Made by a program: the position numbers and the translations under genes. Shown here one piece after another: positions 35,943 through 44,880 of a DNA stretch of 53,259 nt. The notes under the pieces are model-generated. The model was not told the origin of the DNA. It saw only the letters and a list, made by a program, of their open reading frames with translations, and ran no database searches. The DNA is from Gammaproteobacteria bacterium (GTDB lineage Bacteria > Pseudomonadota > Gammaproteobacteria > Pseudomonadales > Oceanobacteraceae): the NCBI GenBank assembly GCA_013373125.1, contig JABXIK010000045.1:1-53259 (forward strand), given 5' to 3'. Position 1 is the first letter of the stretch. Each line of letters begins with the position of its first letter.

Positions 35943-36890
35943 ATGTCCGTCTACACTGAGCTTGACCGCAAACAATTTGATTCCATCCTAAGTCATTACC
36001 ACTTAGGACGACTGGATGATTTTGAAGGCATTGCGGCCGGCATCGAAAACACCAATTACAAAATCTCTGTGCATACGTCCGCTGGCGATAAGGTGTATTT
36101 TCTCACCATCTTTGAGCAACTACACAAACAAGAGTTGGATTTTTTTATTCCATTCTTGGCGCACTTAAAATCACACGGCTGTTTATTGCCGGCACCTAAA
36201 GCCAATATCAATGGGGATTATTTGTTCTCCATCGAAAACAAATGGGGCGTGATCTTTGAATGCCTAGAAGGGCACCACCTAGATGCCATTAAGCCCGCCC
36301 ACGGCCAAACCATAGGTAAAGAGCTGGCCAAAATTCATTTAAGTGCGCAGCAATATTCTCAATGCCATGCTAATCCTAGGGGCTATTATTGGTTACAAAA
36401 ACAAGCGAATAATGCTGAGCTTGCCATCAATGAGAGTGATCGTGAGTTACTACAATCCAAGCTAAAAGCAATGCAATCTCTTTGGCAAGCTTGGCATCAA
36501 GATCCACAATTACCGCAAAGTTTCATTCACGGGGATTTATTCATCGATAACTGTTTATTTTTAGACAGTGGTGAACTCAGCGGTGTCATCGATTTTTATG
36601 CCGGCGGATTAGATTTCTGCATCTATGACGTGGCCATTTGCATCATGGCTTGGGGGAAAACTCAGCAACATAAAATTGATCAAACCATTGCGGATGCCAT
36701 TATCCAAGGTTATGAAAGTGTGCGACCATTAAGTGACAACGAACGCCGTTATCTACCGGATTTTTTACGCTTAGCCGTGTTGCGTTTTTGGGTGTCTCGC
36801 TTGGTGGCTCAAATGCAGCAACAAGGCGCAGCACTCACTACGACGAAAAACCCAGACGATATGAAAGCGTTATTATTAAACTTAGAATAA
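35943..36890 (+). CDS. thrB: Homoserine kinase (aminoglycoside phosphotransferase-like type)
   Basis: 315 residues. The family is the kinase-fold ThrB of Pseudomonas rather than the GHMP type of E. coli. It phosphorylates homoserine for threonine synthesis. Markers: GIENTNYKI (glycine-rich ATP loop), YFLTIFEQL, the catalytic loop SFIHGDLFIDNCLF with Asp/Asn, and SGVIDFYAGG with the metal-binding Asp. Terminated by a symmetric hairpin at 36912. Confidence 0.92.
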   Translation: MSVYTELDRKQFDSILSHYHLGRLDDFEGIAAGIENTNYKISVHTSAGDKVYFLTIFEQLHKQELDFFIPFLAHLKSHGCLLPAPKANINGDYLFSIENKWGVIFECLEGHHLDAIKPAHGQTIGKELAKIHLSAQQYSQCHANPRGYYWLQKQANNAELAINESDRELLQSKLKAMQSLWQAWHQDPQLPQSFIHGDLFIDNCLFLDSGELSGVIDFYAGGLDFCIYDVAICIMAWGKTQQHKIDQTIADAIIQGYESVRPLSDNERRYLPDFLRLAVLRFWVSRLVAQMQQQGAALTTTKNPDDMKALLLNLE

Positions 36891-36911
36891 CGTCTTAGTA
36901 TCCCTAAACCG

Positions 36912-36950
36912 AAAAAGGCAGATTTAACCATGAGTTAAATCTGCCTTTTT
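36912..36950. terminator. Bidirectional terminator between thrB and egtD
   Basis: A5-GGCAGATTTAAC / GTTAAATCTGCC-T5 with a 5-nt loop, between convergent stops. The 17-nt complementary arms make it one of the strongest in the window. Confidence 0.93.
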
Positions 36951-36971
36951 CGTTTTCGTTCCAATACTAGT

Positions 36972-37949
36972 TTAAACAGCTTTCAACCAAAACAAAGCAA
37001 AGTATTGGTTTTCGTCTGTCCAGTACTGCTCGCATTGAAACCCAGAGCGTTGCACAAACTGTTGGAAACCTTCTAGATCAAATTTATAGCTGTACTCTGT
37101 GATAATGGCTTCCCCTTGTTTAAAGCGTAAACGCTCGTTAAACAAGGACACCACTTGATCATATTTACTGATGAGGTGCATCTCGATACGACTTTGCTCT
37201 GCATTGAAAAACGCATGGTGATCAAAGTGGTCTAAATTGAAATTCCCTTGTCCAAGGCTGTTTAAGTGCCGCAGGCAATTCAAATTAAATTCTGCCGTCA
37301 CGCCTTGGCTGTCGTTATAGGCGGCATTCAAAACCTCATGGGATTTTACCAAATCCACACCGATTAATAATGCGCCATTGTCTCCCACTGTGGCGCGCAC
37401 CCCATTTAAAAAGGAGAGGGCCTCTTCCGGTGAAAAATTACCTAAACTGGAGCCTGGAAAAAACGCGACTTTTTTTGCATGAGGTGAGAAGTGTCGTGGC
37501 AAGGTGGCCGGTTGACGATAATCCAAGCAAGTGGCGTGAATTTCTAACCAAGGAAATTGTTGGCGTAACTCGATGGCACTTTCGAATAGAAAGTCCTTGC
37601 TGATATCCAGTGGCACATAGGCTTGCGGCTTAAGCGCATCTAATAGCAGACGAATCTTGGTGCTGGCACCACTGCCGTACTCAATAAGAAGGGCGTTTTC
37701 ACCGGCTTGTTGGATGATGTCTTGACGATAATCTTGCAGTAATTGAATTTCAGTACGAGTAGGGTAGTACTCATCCAACTGCGTTATGGCTTCGAATAAT
37801 TCTGACCCAGCTTGATCATAAAAATATTTCGCCGAAATGCGTTTAGGCAGTTGCCCGAGGCCGTGTAAGATCTCTTGCTTTTGATCTTGCTGGTGCAAGT
37901 TATAATCATAAAAATACACCCCCTCTTGCGCTTTACGTTCACTCCCCAT
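36972..37949 (-). CDS. egtD: L-histidine N-alpha-methyltransferase EgtD
   Basis: 325 residues. EgtD makes hercynine (trimethylhistidine) from histidine with three S-adenosylmethionine. Signatures: PKRISAKYFYDQAGSELFEA at the start, TRTEIQLL, IEYGSGASTKIRLLLD (AdoMet motif I), YVPLDISKDFL, FFPGSSLGNF and TEYSYKF near the end. It follows egtB on the minus strand with 24 nt between them, so the pair is an operon giving ergothioneine sulfoxide. No C-S lyase (EgtE) lies beside them. Confidence 0.94.
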   Translation of the reverse strand: MGSERKAQEGVYFYDYNLHQQDQKQEILHGLGQLPKRISAKYFYDQAGSELFEAITQLDEYYPTRTEIQLLQDYRQDIIQQAGENALLIEYGSGASTKIRLLLDALKPQAYVPLDISKDFLFESAIELRQQFPWLEIHATCLDYRQPATLPRHFSPHAKKVAFFPGSSLGNFSPEEALSFLNGVRATVGDNGALLIGVDLVKSHEVLNAAYNDSQGVTAEFNLNCLRHLNSLGQGNFNLDHFDHHAFFNAEQSRIEMHLISKYDQVVSLFNERLRFKQGEAIITEYSYKFDLEGFQQFVQRSGFQCEQYWTDENQYFALFWLKAV

Positions 37950-37973
37950 GGATGTCTCCTCTGGTCGGTTGCG

Positions 37974-39206
37974 TTATTCGCCCAAATCCTTGGCTAAGCG
38001 AATGCCTGTTTTCACCCATTGATCCTGCGGGTAGAAAAAATTTCGATATGTCATACGACTGTGTTTTTCTGGGGTTAAATCACAACCACCACGCAACACC
38101 ATTTGATTACACATAAACTTACCGTTGTATTCACCCACCGCCCCTTGTGGTGTTTTAAATCCGGGATAAGGTTGATACGCACTTTGTGTCCATTGCCAAT
38201 TGTGATCAAACATGTGCGCCAATGTGGTTTGGTGCGGACCATACAAGGTTTGATGGGCCGCCACTTCCCATTCCGCTTCCGTGGGCAAACGCGTCCCACA
38301 CCATTGCGCAAACGCATGGGCTTCATAAAAACTCACATGGGATACGGCTTGTTTTTTATTAAGTGGCTTCAAACCCTGCAAGCTGTATTCAAACCATTGA
38401 TCTGCTTGTTTCACCCAATACAAAGGGTGCGTAACGTTTTCGCTTTGTCGCCATACCCAGCCATCACTGAGCCACAACATGGCTTGCTCATAGCCACCGT
38501 CTTCGATGAATGCCAAATACATTTCATTGCTCACCAAGGAGCGCGCTAGTTGAAAATTCTTGAGGAAAATTTGATGACGTGGGGTTTCATTATCAAAATG
38601 AAAGCCGCTGCCTTGTGCACCTATTTCAAATAATCCGCCAGCAAAGTTTTCATAACCTTCGTGAATTAATAGCTGCGCGGGTGCATCGATTTTGCTGTTG
38701 CCAAAGACAGGAAAAAGTGGATTTTGGAAAAAGCAGTACTTCAAATCCATAAGTAATAATTCTTGATGTTGCTGCTCGTGATTCAAACCCAACACCACTA
38801 ACTCATCCCATTCTTCGCTGTCTTGTAATAAACGCATGATGGCGTCATCGATGGCATGTCGATAATCCAAAATGTCTTGTAATGAAGGGCGTGACAGTAA
38901 GTGGCGCTTGGGTCGAGCAAACTGCTTACCAATGCCGTTGTAGTAACTGTTAAACAGGTGCTGATATTCAGTTTTATACGCCTGATACCCTGGCACATGG
39001 GGCAATAAGATAAAGGTTTCGAAAAACCACGTGGTATGGGCCAGATGCCACTTCGCTGGACTCACAAATGCGGCGGCCTGCAATGCACAGTCCTCAGCCG
39101 ACAGAGGCGCAATCAGCGCTTCACTGTGTTGACGCACTTGCTGGTACTGAGCCAAGCGAGCGCAAGGAATGTCAGTGCCGTGTTCGGCATGAAATGCGAC
39201 GGACAT
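37974..39206 (-). CDS. egtB: Ergothioneine synthase EgtB (iron-dependent sulfoxide synthase)
   Basis: 410 residues from ATG 39206 (GTG 39215 is possible). EgtB joins hercynine to cysteine or gamma-glutamylcysteine with oxygen. The DinB-like N-terminal half carries iron ligands in KWHLAHTTWFFE (His54, His57) and LNHEQQHQELL (about 140-150); the C-terminal formylglycine-generating-like domain (about 190-410) has WCGTRLPTEAEWE and QMVLRGGCDLT. Adjacent egtD confirms the pathway. A SenA-type selenium enzyme is unlikely given the partner. Confidence 0.93.
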   Translation of the reverse strand: MSVAFHAEHGTDIPCARLAQYQQVRQHSEALIAPLSAEDCALQAAAFVSPAKWHLAHTTWFFETFILLPHVPGYQAYKTEYQHLFNSYYNGIGKQFARPKRHLLSRPSLQDILDYRHAIDDAIMRLLQDSEEWDELVVLGLNHEQQHQELLLMDLKYCFFQNPLFPVFGNSKIDAPAQLLIHEGYENFAGGLFEIGAQGSGFHFDNETPRHQIFLKNFQLARSLVSNEMYLAFIEDGGYEQAMLWLSDGWVWRQSENVTHPLYWVKQADQWFEYSLQGLKPLNKKQAVSHVSFYEAHAFAQWCGTRLPTEAEWEVAAHQTLYGPHQTTLAHMFDHNWQWTQSAYQPYPGFKTPQGAVGEYNGKFMCNQMVLRGGCDLTPEKHSRMTYRNFFYPQDQWVKTGIRLAKDLGE

Positions 39207-39330
39207 ACTGATCACTTTTTTATTATGAAGTATTCAGACTAAGTGTAGACACTCAGTCTGACAAGGCAGTATGACCGCGGGATGACAGGCCTATTTCTAG
39301 GGGCAGAAAAAAGATCTTTAGAGGAATCAA

Positions 39331-40242
39331 TCAGTTAGGCAGATAACACTGCTGAAACTGGCGCTGTAAATACGCATAAAATTCTAAAAAGCCGGCGCTT
39401 TCTATCTTAAAATTAGAAGCCAATGGGTCAATTTTTACCACAGGTACATCTGTGCCTTGCTGTAATTTATCCACAATACTGGCTTTAAATTGCGGCTCAA
39501 CGAACAAACACGCCACCTTACCGCTCTCTAATAAACGCCTTACTTCAAGCAAATGACGGGTGCCAACCGGCTGCTCTGGATTAATGGCTAAAGTCGCTGC
39601 TTGATTCAAATGGAAGTACGTCACCCAATAATGAAACGCATCATGAAAGCTCACAAAGCCTGTGTCTTGATGTGTCAGCGCACTGCGCGCCTGTTGTTGC
39701 CATTGGCCGTAGCTGCTTAGAAACGCTTTAGGTTCGGGTAATCCCAATAACAATTGCACCTTATGTAAGATGCTCGGCACCGCCGCAGGATTCAGCCAGA
39801 TATGCGGGTCCACATTACCGTGGTCATGACCTGCATGGGCGTCATGTTCTTCATGCATGGCGTGATCTTCATGTTCATCTGCGTGATCGTCGTGGGCTTG
39901 CGTATTAACTTTTGTGCTTGCGAACAGATCTGACAAATTCGTCACGGACCCATGCCCACCTAACACCTTAGCTAGGTAAGGCTCCATATCTTCACCTAGC
40001 CATACCACATGTTCGGCTTGAGCAATGATTTGTCGATGACTGGGCTTGAGCGCAAAATCGTGGGGGGATTGATTAGGTGGCACCAGCGTTGAAACGTCCA
40101 CCTCTGGCCAAGCACTTTTCACCAACAGGGCGATGGGATGAATGGAGACTAACACCTGAGGAGGATTCGTCTGCGCCCACAGGTTAATACTGACGCAGGC
40201 TAACACCCACATCACACCTAATCTTAACCACTGCATAAACAA
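39331..40242 (-). CDS. znuA: Zinc ABC transporter periplasmic binding protein ZnuA
   Basis: 303 residues with a signal peptide (ending near INLWA). Metal ligands: HPIALL (His), the His after the charged loop (DPHIWLNP), SFHDAFHY and the late Glu/Asp. Between helices sits a His/Asp/Glu-rich loop (HDDHADEHEDHAMHEEHDAH, about 115-135) typical of zinc-specific cluster A-I proteins. It delivers zinc to ZnuBC, and is divergent from znuC with a 90-bp shared promoter region. Confidence 0.95.
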   Translation of the reverse strand: MFMQWLRLGVMWVLACVSINLWAQTNPPQVLVSIHPIALLVKSAWPEVDVSTLVPPNQSPHDFALKPSHRQIIAQAEHVVWLGEDMEPYLAKVLGGHGSVTNLSDLFASTKVNTQAHDDHADEHEDHAMHEEHDAHAGHDHGNVDPHIWLNPAAVPSILHKVQLLLGLPEPKAFLSSYGQWQQQARSALTHQDTGFVSFHDAFHYWVTYFHLNQAATLAINPEQPVGTRHLLEVRRLLESGKVACLFVEPQFKASIVDKLQQGTDVPVVKIDPLASNFKIESAGFLEFYAYLQRQFQQCYLPN

Positions 40243-40268
40243 CCTATTTTTTTACCGCGTTCAAATTG

Positions 40269-40290
40269 GCGATATGATACCCTATGGGCC
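40269..40290. promoter_or_regulatory. Weak Zur-box candidate in the znuA-znuC gap
   Basis: GCGATATGATACCCTATGGG lies where a Zur operator would be expected between divergent znuA and znuC. The left half resembles the Zur half-site (GATATGATA); the right half is poor. Placement rather than sequence is the main argument. Confidence 0.3.
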
Positions 40291-40332
40291 GTTTATTTGG
40301 CGCATAATTCGTGAGTAAGGAAAGCCTCTGGC

Positions 40333-41130
40333 ATGAAAGATTATTTAATTAAACTGCGTAATGTCAGTTTTATCCGCCAAGGCCGCACCATTCTCAAAGA
40401 TGTAAACCTCGATGTTCATCGTGGCGAGATCGTCACGCTCATTGGTCCAAATGGCGCCGGTAAAAGCAGCTTGCTCAAATTGGCCTTAGGTTTAGAAAGC
40501 ATCAGCAGCGGCCAACGTATTTGCTTACCGGATTTACGCATTGGCTACATGCCACAAAAAATGAGCCTGCCAGAAACCCTGCCTTTATCGGTTAAACACT
40601 TTTTACAGTTAGCCAAGGGTTATCACAAAAGCCAACTCATGCAGGTGTGCGAGCGCCTAAGCATTACTGAATTACTAACACGCCCAATGCAACGCTTATC
40701 CGGTGGTGAACTTCAACGGGTACTTTTGGCCCGTGCCTTATTAGCCAACCCTGAATTACTGGTGTTAGATGAGCCCGTACAAGGTTTAGATGTAAGCGGC
40801 CAAGCTGAGCTTTACCACCTCATTAGTAATTTAAAAGACGAATTAAACTGTGGTGTCCTCATGGTGAGTCATGATTTACACCTTGTGATGGCGGCCACCA
40901 ATAAAGTGATTTGTTTAAACGGTCATGTGTGCTGCGAAGGGCATCCTCAACAAGTGCAACACGATCCAAGTTACTTAGAATTATTTGGGCGCTCCATGCC
41001 AGCCCACTTGGTGCCTTACACCCATCACCATGATCATACCCATGGAGAGCACTGCCATCACGACCATGGCCCAACTCACTCACAACAGGCTCACGCAGAA
41101 CACACTAACAAAGAAAAGGGAGACAGCTAA
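40333..41130 (+). CDS. znuC: Zinc ABC transporter ATPase ZnuC with His-rich tail
   Basis: 265 residues. ABC ATPase motifs: Walker A GPNGAGKSS (about 38-46), Q-loop MPQKMSLP, signature LSGGELQRV, Walker B LLVLDEPVQGLD and H-loop SHDLHLV. After the catalytic core, about 35 residues carry many His (THHHDHTHGEHCHHDHGPTH), a potential zinc store or sensor on the cytosolic face that is longer than in E. coli ZnuC. It is followed after 1 nt by znuB. Unlike Pseudomonas, no zur gene lies in front of it. Confidence 0.95.
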   Translation: MKDYLIKLRNVSFIRQGRTILKDVNLDVHRGEIVTLIGPNGAGKSSLLKLALGLESISSGQRICLPDLRIGYMPQKMSLPETLPLSVKHFLQLAKGYHKSQLMQVCERLSITELLTRPMQRLSGGELQRVLLARALLANPELLVLDEPVQGLDVSGQAELYHLISNLKDELNCGVLMVSHDLHLVMAATNKVICLNGHVCCEGHPQQVQHDPSYLELFGRSMPAHLVPYTHHHDHTHGEHCHHDHGPTHSQQAHAEHTNKEKGDS

Positions 41131-41131
41131 T

Positions 41132-41920
41132 ATGATGTGGTTATTAGACTCTCTACTGGCCGGTTGGCTATTAAGTTTAATGAGTGGTCCTTTGGGCAGC
41201 TTTATCGTGTGGCGACGCATGGCTTACTTTGGTGACACTCTCGCTCACAGTGCTTTGCTGGGGATTACTCTGGGTTTTGTATTTGAAGTGCAATTGAATG
41301 TGGCCATCGTATTGTGCGCCGTATTTGTGGCCTTGATTTTAGCCAGCTTGCAGCGCCAACATTTTATTCCCAGCGATACCTTATTGGGGTTAATGGCCCA
41401 CACCACACTGGCGGCCGGTTTAGTAACCCTGAGCCTAGTGGATAACGTGCGCATCGATATCAATGCGTATTTATTTGGGGATTTATTAGCGGTAGACCGT
41501 CACGACCTCATTACCATGGCCATAGGTAGCGCCTTGGTTTTACTGGCGCTTTCGCGCATGTGGAAAGGCTTATTGGCTGCCAGTGTGTCAGAAGAGTTAG
41601 CGCAAGTAGAAGGCTACCAAGTGGCGCGCTTACGCTTGTTGTTCATGGTGTTATTAGCCGTAGTGATTGCCGGTGCCATGAAGTTAGTGGGGGTATTATT
41701 GATTACCGCGCTATTGATTATTCCCGCTGCCGCAGCACGACCGTTTAGTTATGGTCCGAAACAAATGGCGGCGCTGGCCACCATCATCAGCATGTTGGCG
41801 GTCGCCATGGGGCTAGGTTTGTCTTACTACTTTGATACACCGGCTGGCCCGAGTATCGTACTGACCAGCGCGTTATTTTTCTTGCTAAGCCAAAGTGGTT
41901 ACCGTTTATTCAAGCAGTAA
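41132..41920 (+). CDS. znuB: Zinc ABC transporter permease ZnuB
   Basis: 262 residues from ATG 41132 (a second ATG follows directly), with AGGGAG upstream inside the end of znuC. At least seven hydrophobic helices span the protein. ABC-3 family signatures are seen in MSGPLGSFIVWRRMAYFGDT, LAHSALLGI and VGVLLITALLIIPAA. It forms the membrane channel of ZnuABC. The stop abuts the stop of the opposing SCO gene with no spacer. Confidence 0.95.
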   Translation: MMWLLDSLLAGWLLSLMSGPLGSFIVWRRMAYFGDTLAHSALLGITLGFVFEVQLNVAIVLCAVFVALILASLQRQHFIPSDTLLGLMAHTTLAAGLVTLSLVDNVRIDINAYLFGDLLAVDRHDLITMAIGSALVLLALSRMWKGLLAASVSEELAQVEGYQVARLRLLFMVLLAVVIAGAMKLVGVLLITALLIIPAAAARPFSYGPKQMAALATIISMLAVAMGLGLSYYFDTPAGPSIVLTSALFFLLSQSGYRLFKQ

Positions 41921-42505
41921 TCACATTAAGCTGTTGAGATAGCGACTCATATCATCCGTATTCAGTGGTGCGGTAAAGAATCCTGTGTATTCACCATTAG
42001 GATTCACCAGCACCACTTGAGATGAGTGATCCATCAAGTAACTCTCACCATACGCCTGCTTTTGAAAAAAGATGTGCATTTGGCGCGCAAGATTTTCAAT
42101 ATTGTTAATGTCCCCGCTCCAGGCTTGAAACTTAGGATTGAAATATTCAATGTAGTTTTTCAGCTGCTCAGGGTTATCACGCTCAGGGTCCACCGATACC
42201 AACACCACCTGCAGCTCATCGCCTTTAATGTTGGCGGCAACGCGATTTAGTTCTGCCAAGGTTGTCGGGCATACGTCTGGGCAATAGGTATAACCAAAGA
42301 ACACCAAGCTCCACTGGCCAGTTAATTTTTCATCGTGAATGGTTTGTCCATTTTGATCATATAAATTCACATCAGAAATTTTAATGCTCTGCGGCAGAGG
42401 TTGATAACTTTCCGGCATGGGTTCGCTGCAACCTGCTAAGATCAAACTCACACTCATTAAAGTGAATGCTAGGGGGGACAAGACTTTGCTTATGTGCTGT
42501 CGCAT
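41921..42505 (-). CDS. SCO1/SenC-family copper chaperone lipoprotein
   Basis: 194 residues. The signal peptide ends in lipobox ILAGC (Cys26). The thioredoxin-like domain (about 40-190) has the copper motif CPDVC (Cys75, Cys79) and the distal His in YLMDHSS (about 160). It delivers copper to the CuA site of cytochrome oxidase or acts as a thiol reductase. No oxidase genes lie beside it. It is divergent from the MATE gene with about 60 bp between. Confidence 0.93.
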   Translation of the reverse strand: MRQHISKVLSPLAFTLMSVSLILAGCSEPMPESYQPLPQSIKISDVNLYDQNGQTIHDEKLTGQWSLVFFGYTYCPDVCPTTLAELNRVAANIKGDELQVVLVSVDPERDNPEQLKNYIEYFNPKFQAWSGDINNIENLARQMHIFFQKQAYGESYLMDHSSQVVLVNPNGEYTGFFTAPLNTDDMSRYLNSLM

Positions 42506-42567
42506 AATGTTCTCCGTTTTCTGTGGCCATCATGCCAAGAACCACACAAGATAGGTAGTGATTTTCC

Positions 42568-43893
42568 TTGGCCCATTCAAACCACGCTGTTGCAAATTCC
42601 CATTCATTACATAGACAACTTTGGCAGCTAGCCATTCCCGTCATGTTATCGAATATTTCGGTGCCATTATTAGGCTTAGTGGATACCGCCATTCTCGGTC
42701 ACTTAGATGACAGCCGATACCTAGCGGCAGTGGCCATGGGCACCAGTTTATTTACGTTTGTGTTTTGGAGCTTTGCCTTTTTACGCATGGGTACCACCGC
42801 ATTAGTGGCGCAACATTATCGCAACGCCCACGCATTAACCGGTGTATTACAAAGCGCCGTATTGTTAGCCGCCAGTATCGGTTGCGTTTTATGGATAATG
42901 GCCCCTTGGATCATCGAGGTTTTATTATACCTAGTGGATGCGGTGGCCGACATCAGCCCGCTCAGCCAAGATTATCTTTCCATTCGCTTTTACATTGCTC
43001 CAGTTAGCCTATTAAATTACGTGGCCTTGGGTTATCTCATTGGCCTTGGGCACACGCGAGCCACCTTGATTATTTTAGTCACCACTAATGTATTAAATGG
43101 TTTGTTAAATTACGCCTTTGTTTATGGCCTGCATCTCAACAGTAATGGCGTAGCGTACGCCAGCAATTTAGCTGAAATATTTCAGCTCATTCTCGCTGTA
43201 CTTTTTATACGCCCAAGGCTGTTGGATTCTGCTGCTTGGCATTTAGCCAAAACTCAGTTAAAGCATTTTATGCAATTAAACGTCCAACTGTTTATACGCA
43301 CGTTTTTACTGTTATTTACATTTGCTTTTTTTATGAGCAAAGGCGCACAACATAGCGCCGTTTTACTCAGCGCCAATGCCATACTTATTAATTTACTAAT
43401 GTTCATTAGCAATGCCTTAGATGGTTTTGCTGTGGCTTCCGAGTCATTAGTGGGTAAAGCCTTGGCAGATAAGAATCAAACACGCATCAAGGCCATCATT
43501 CTAGCCAGCGGCCAATGGTCATGTATCTTTGCATTGGGTTTTAGTTTTATTTTGTGGATTGCTCATGAACCCATAGTACATTTACTGACCAGCCAAGAAG
43601 CCGTTTTGAATTTATTAACACAACTCCAATATTGGTTAATTTTTTTACCCTTGGCAGGTTTTGCTTGTTACTGGTTAGACGGCATCTTCATCGGTTTAGC
43701 GGCAGGGCGTGAAATGCGTGACAGCGTCATGGTGGGATTATTTATTTTGTTCTTGCCTTTAGAGTATCTATTTCAATCTTGGACCTATCATGGTTTATGG
43801 TTGGCGCTTTTTGCCTTCTTGTTAGGTCGAGCCGCGTGGCAATTAATCACGCTGCCTAAAATCATGCAACGCAATGCCAACTCTTTCACATAA
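42568..43893 (+). CDS. MATE-family efflux transporter (DinF subfamily)
   Basis: 441 residues with twelve hydrophobic segments. It begins HRQLWQLAIPVMLSNISVPL, LGLVDTAILGHLDDS, the MATE opening; GTTALVAQ and LDGFAVASESLVG also fit DinF-like transporters, which export drugs or toxic metabolites by sodium or proton exchange. The start is TTG 42568: in-frame stops lie just upstream (42556 and 42559), and the next ATG would cut the first helix. TAGGTAG lies about 10 nt upstream. The 270 bp after it (43894-44165) hold no gene that I can support. Confidence 0.9.
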   Translation: MAHSNHAVANSHSLHRQLWQLAIPVMLSNISVPLLGLVDTAILGHLDDSRYLAAVAMGTSLFTFVFWSFAFLRMGTTALVAQHYRNAHALTGVLQSAVLLAASIGCVLWIMAPWIIEVLLYLVDAVADISPLSQDYLSIRFYIAPVSLLNYVALGYLIGLGHTRATLIILVTTNVLNGLLNYAFVYGLHLNSNGVAYASNLAEIFQLILAVLFIRPRLLDSAAWHLAKTQLKHFMQLNVQLFIRTFLLLFTFAFFMSKGAQHSAVLLSANAILINLLMFISNALDGFAVASESLVGKALADKNQTRIKAIILASGQWSCIFALGFSFILWIAHEPIVHLLTSQEAVLNLLTQLQYWLIFLPLAGFACYWLDGIFIGLAAGREMRDSVMVGLFILFLPLEYLFQSWTYHGLWLALFAFLLGRAAWQLITLPKIMQRNANSFT

Positions 43894-44165
43894 TAAAATT
43901 TTTTGCCCTCATTTCTCGCATTAACTCAATCTTAGGCTAGGCTTAACTGCATCAACTAGGTGCTAACAATAAAAACGAATTAAGGCCTATTTTTTATGGA
44001 ATTATCTTCTAACCATTGCCTAAATTTACATTGTGATTGCCTCTCATTTTTCGTAATTTAACCCCACGGATCAGGAACAAAAATAATAAAAAAGATCAAA
44101 ATAAAAATTAAAAAATAAGCAAATCTGGCCCCATTTTTGACGCCACCATTTGCAAGGAGATCACA

Positions 44166-44804
44166 ATGCGAGTCGGCACTTTACGCTCCATTATCAGCAA
44201 TGCTTTTTACCACGAAGAAAGGACACACTGCTTAGAACGCCATTTAAAATTTCATATCGAAACCTTGCCGGATCGATTAAAAATTCAAAAAGACAATGAG
44301 CTGGAATCCTTACAACACTTCGCCATGGAATACATTCACCATGTGCCTGAGTTCTTAGACGCCCTAAAAGACGCCGCACAAATCGCGGGTATTGAAAACC
44401 ATGTGTTTCCATTTTTGCGCATTGCGGAAGAATACTTTATTTCACCGCCAAGCTTGCCTAATCATCATGTGGGCTTAATGGCCATGATGGACGAGGCTTA
44501 TTTAGCCCATCGATTATTCGAAGAAATCAATGATCGTTACATCAGCCGAGTAGGCATGCCATTAATTCCATGGGATATGACGCTGGCCAATGTGGTGGCT
44601 CATCAATTAGTAGGAGAAGAATTAGCTAACCGTCTAGATCAAATCGTACTAGAGACTGTGAATAAAATGATGTCTCAAGAATCCAGCTATGAAAGCGATG
44701 AATTCCAAGACTTCGTTAAAGAAAAACAAGGTAATACCACACCCATTTGGCAAGAATGGCCTTGCTTGGGAAAAGCCGCCGGCATTGATTGGGCTCTCAC
44801 CTAA
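44166..44804 (+). CDS. Conserved hypothetical protein, mainly helical
   Basis: 212 residues with AAGGAG 7 nt upstream. No signal peptide or membrane segment. It looks helical throughout, with several His and acidic residues in pairs (FAMEYIHHVPEFLDAL, RIAEEYFI, MMDEAYLAHRLFEEIND, VVAHQLVGEELANRL). The AHRLFEE and EExxN spacing recalls metal-binding helical bundles but no consensus is exact. Family not recognised. It has a strong terminator and stands alone. Confidence 0.7.
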   Translation: MRVGTLRSIISNAFYHEERTHCLERHLKFHIETLPDRLKIQKDNELESLQHFAMEYIHHVPEFLDALKDAAQIAGIENHVFPFLRIAEEYFISPPSLPNHHVGLMAMMDEAYLAHRLFEEINDRYISRVGMPLIPWDMTLANVVAHQLVGEELANRLDQIVLETVNKMMSQESSYESDEFQDFVKEKQGNTTPIWQEWPCLGKAAGIDWALT

Positions 44805-44834
44805 TTTCAACATTTGATTGATAAACATCACGCA

Positions 44835-44863
44835 TAAAAAAAGAGGCTTAAGCCTCTTTTTTT
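44835..44863. terminator. Bidirectional terminator after the 44166 gene
   Basis: A-run, AGAGGCTT/AAGCCTCT, then T-run between the convergent stops of the 44166 gene and ligE. Confidence 0.9.
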
Positions 44864-44880
44864 ATGCTCAAATTTTAAAA

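Noticed and set aside
43996..44061. A 21-codon frame with three Cys and His (MELSSNHCLNLHCDCLSFFV) before the 44166 gene
   Set aside because: No ribosome binding site, no conservation information and a length that arises often by chance.
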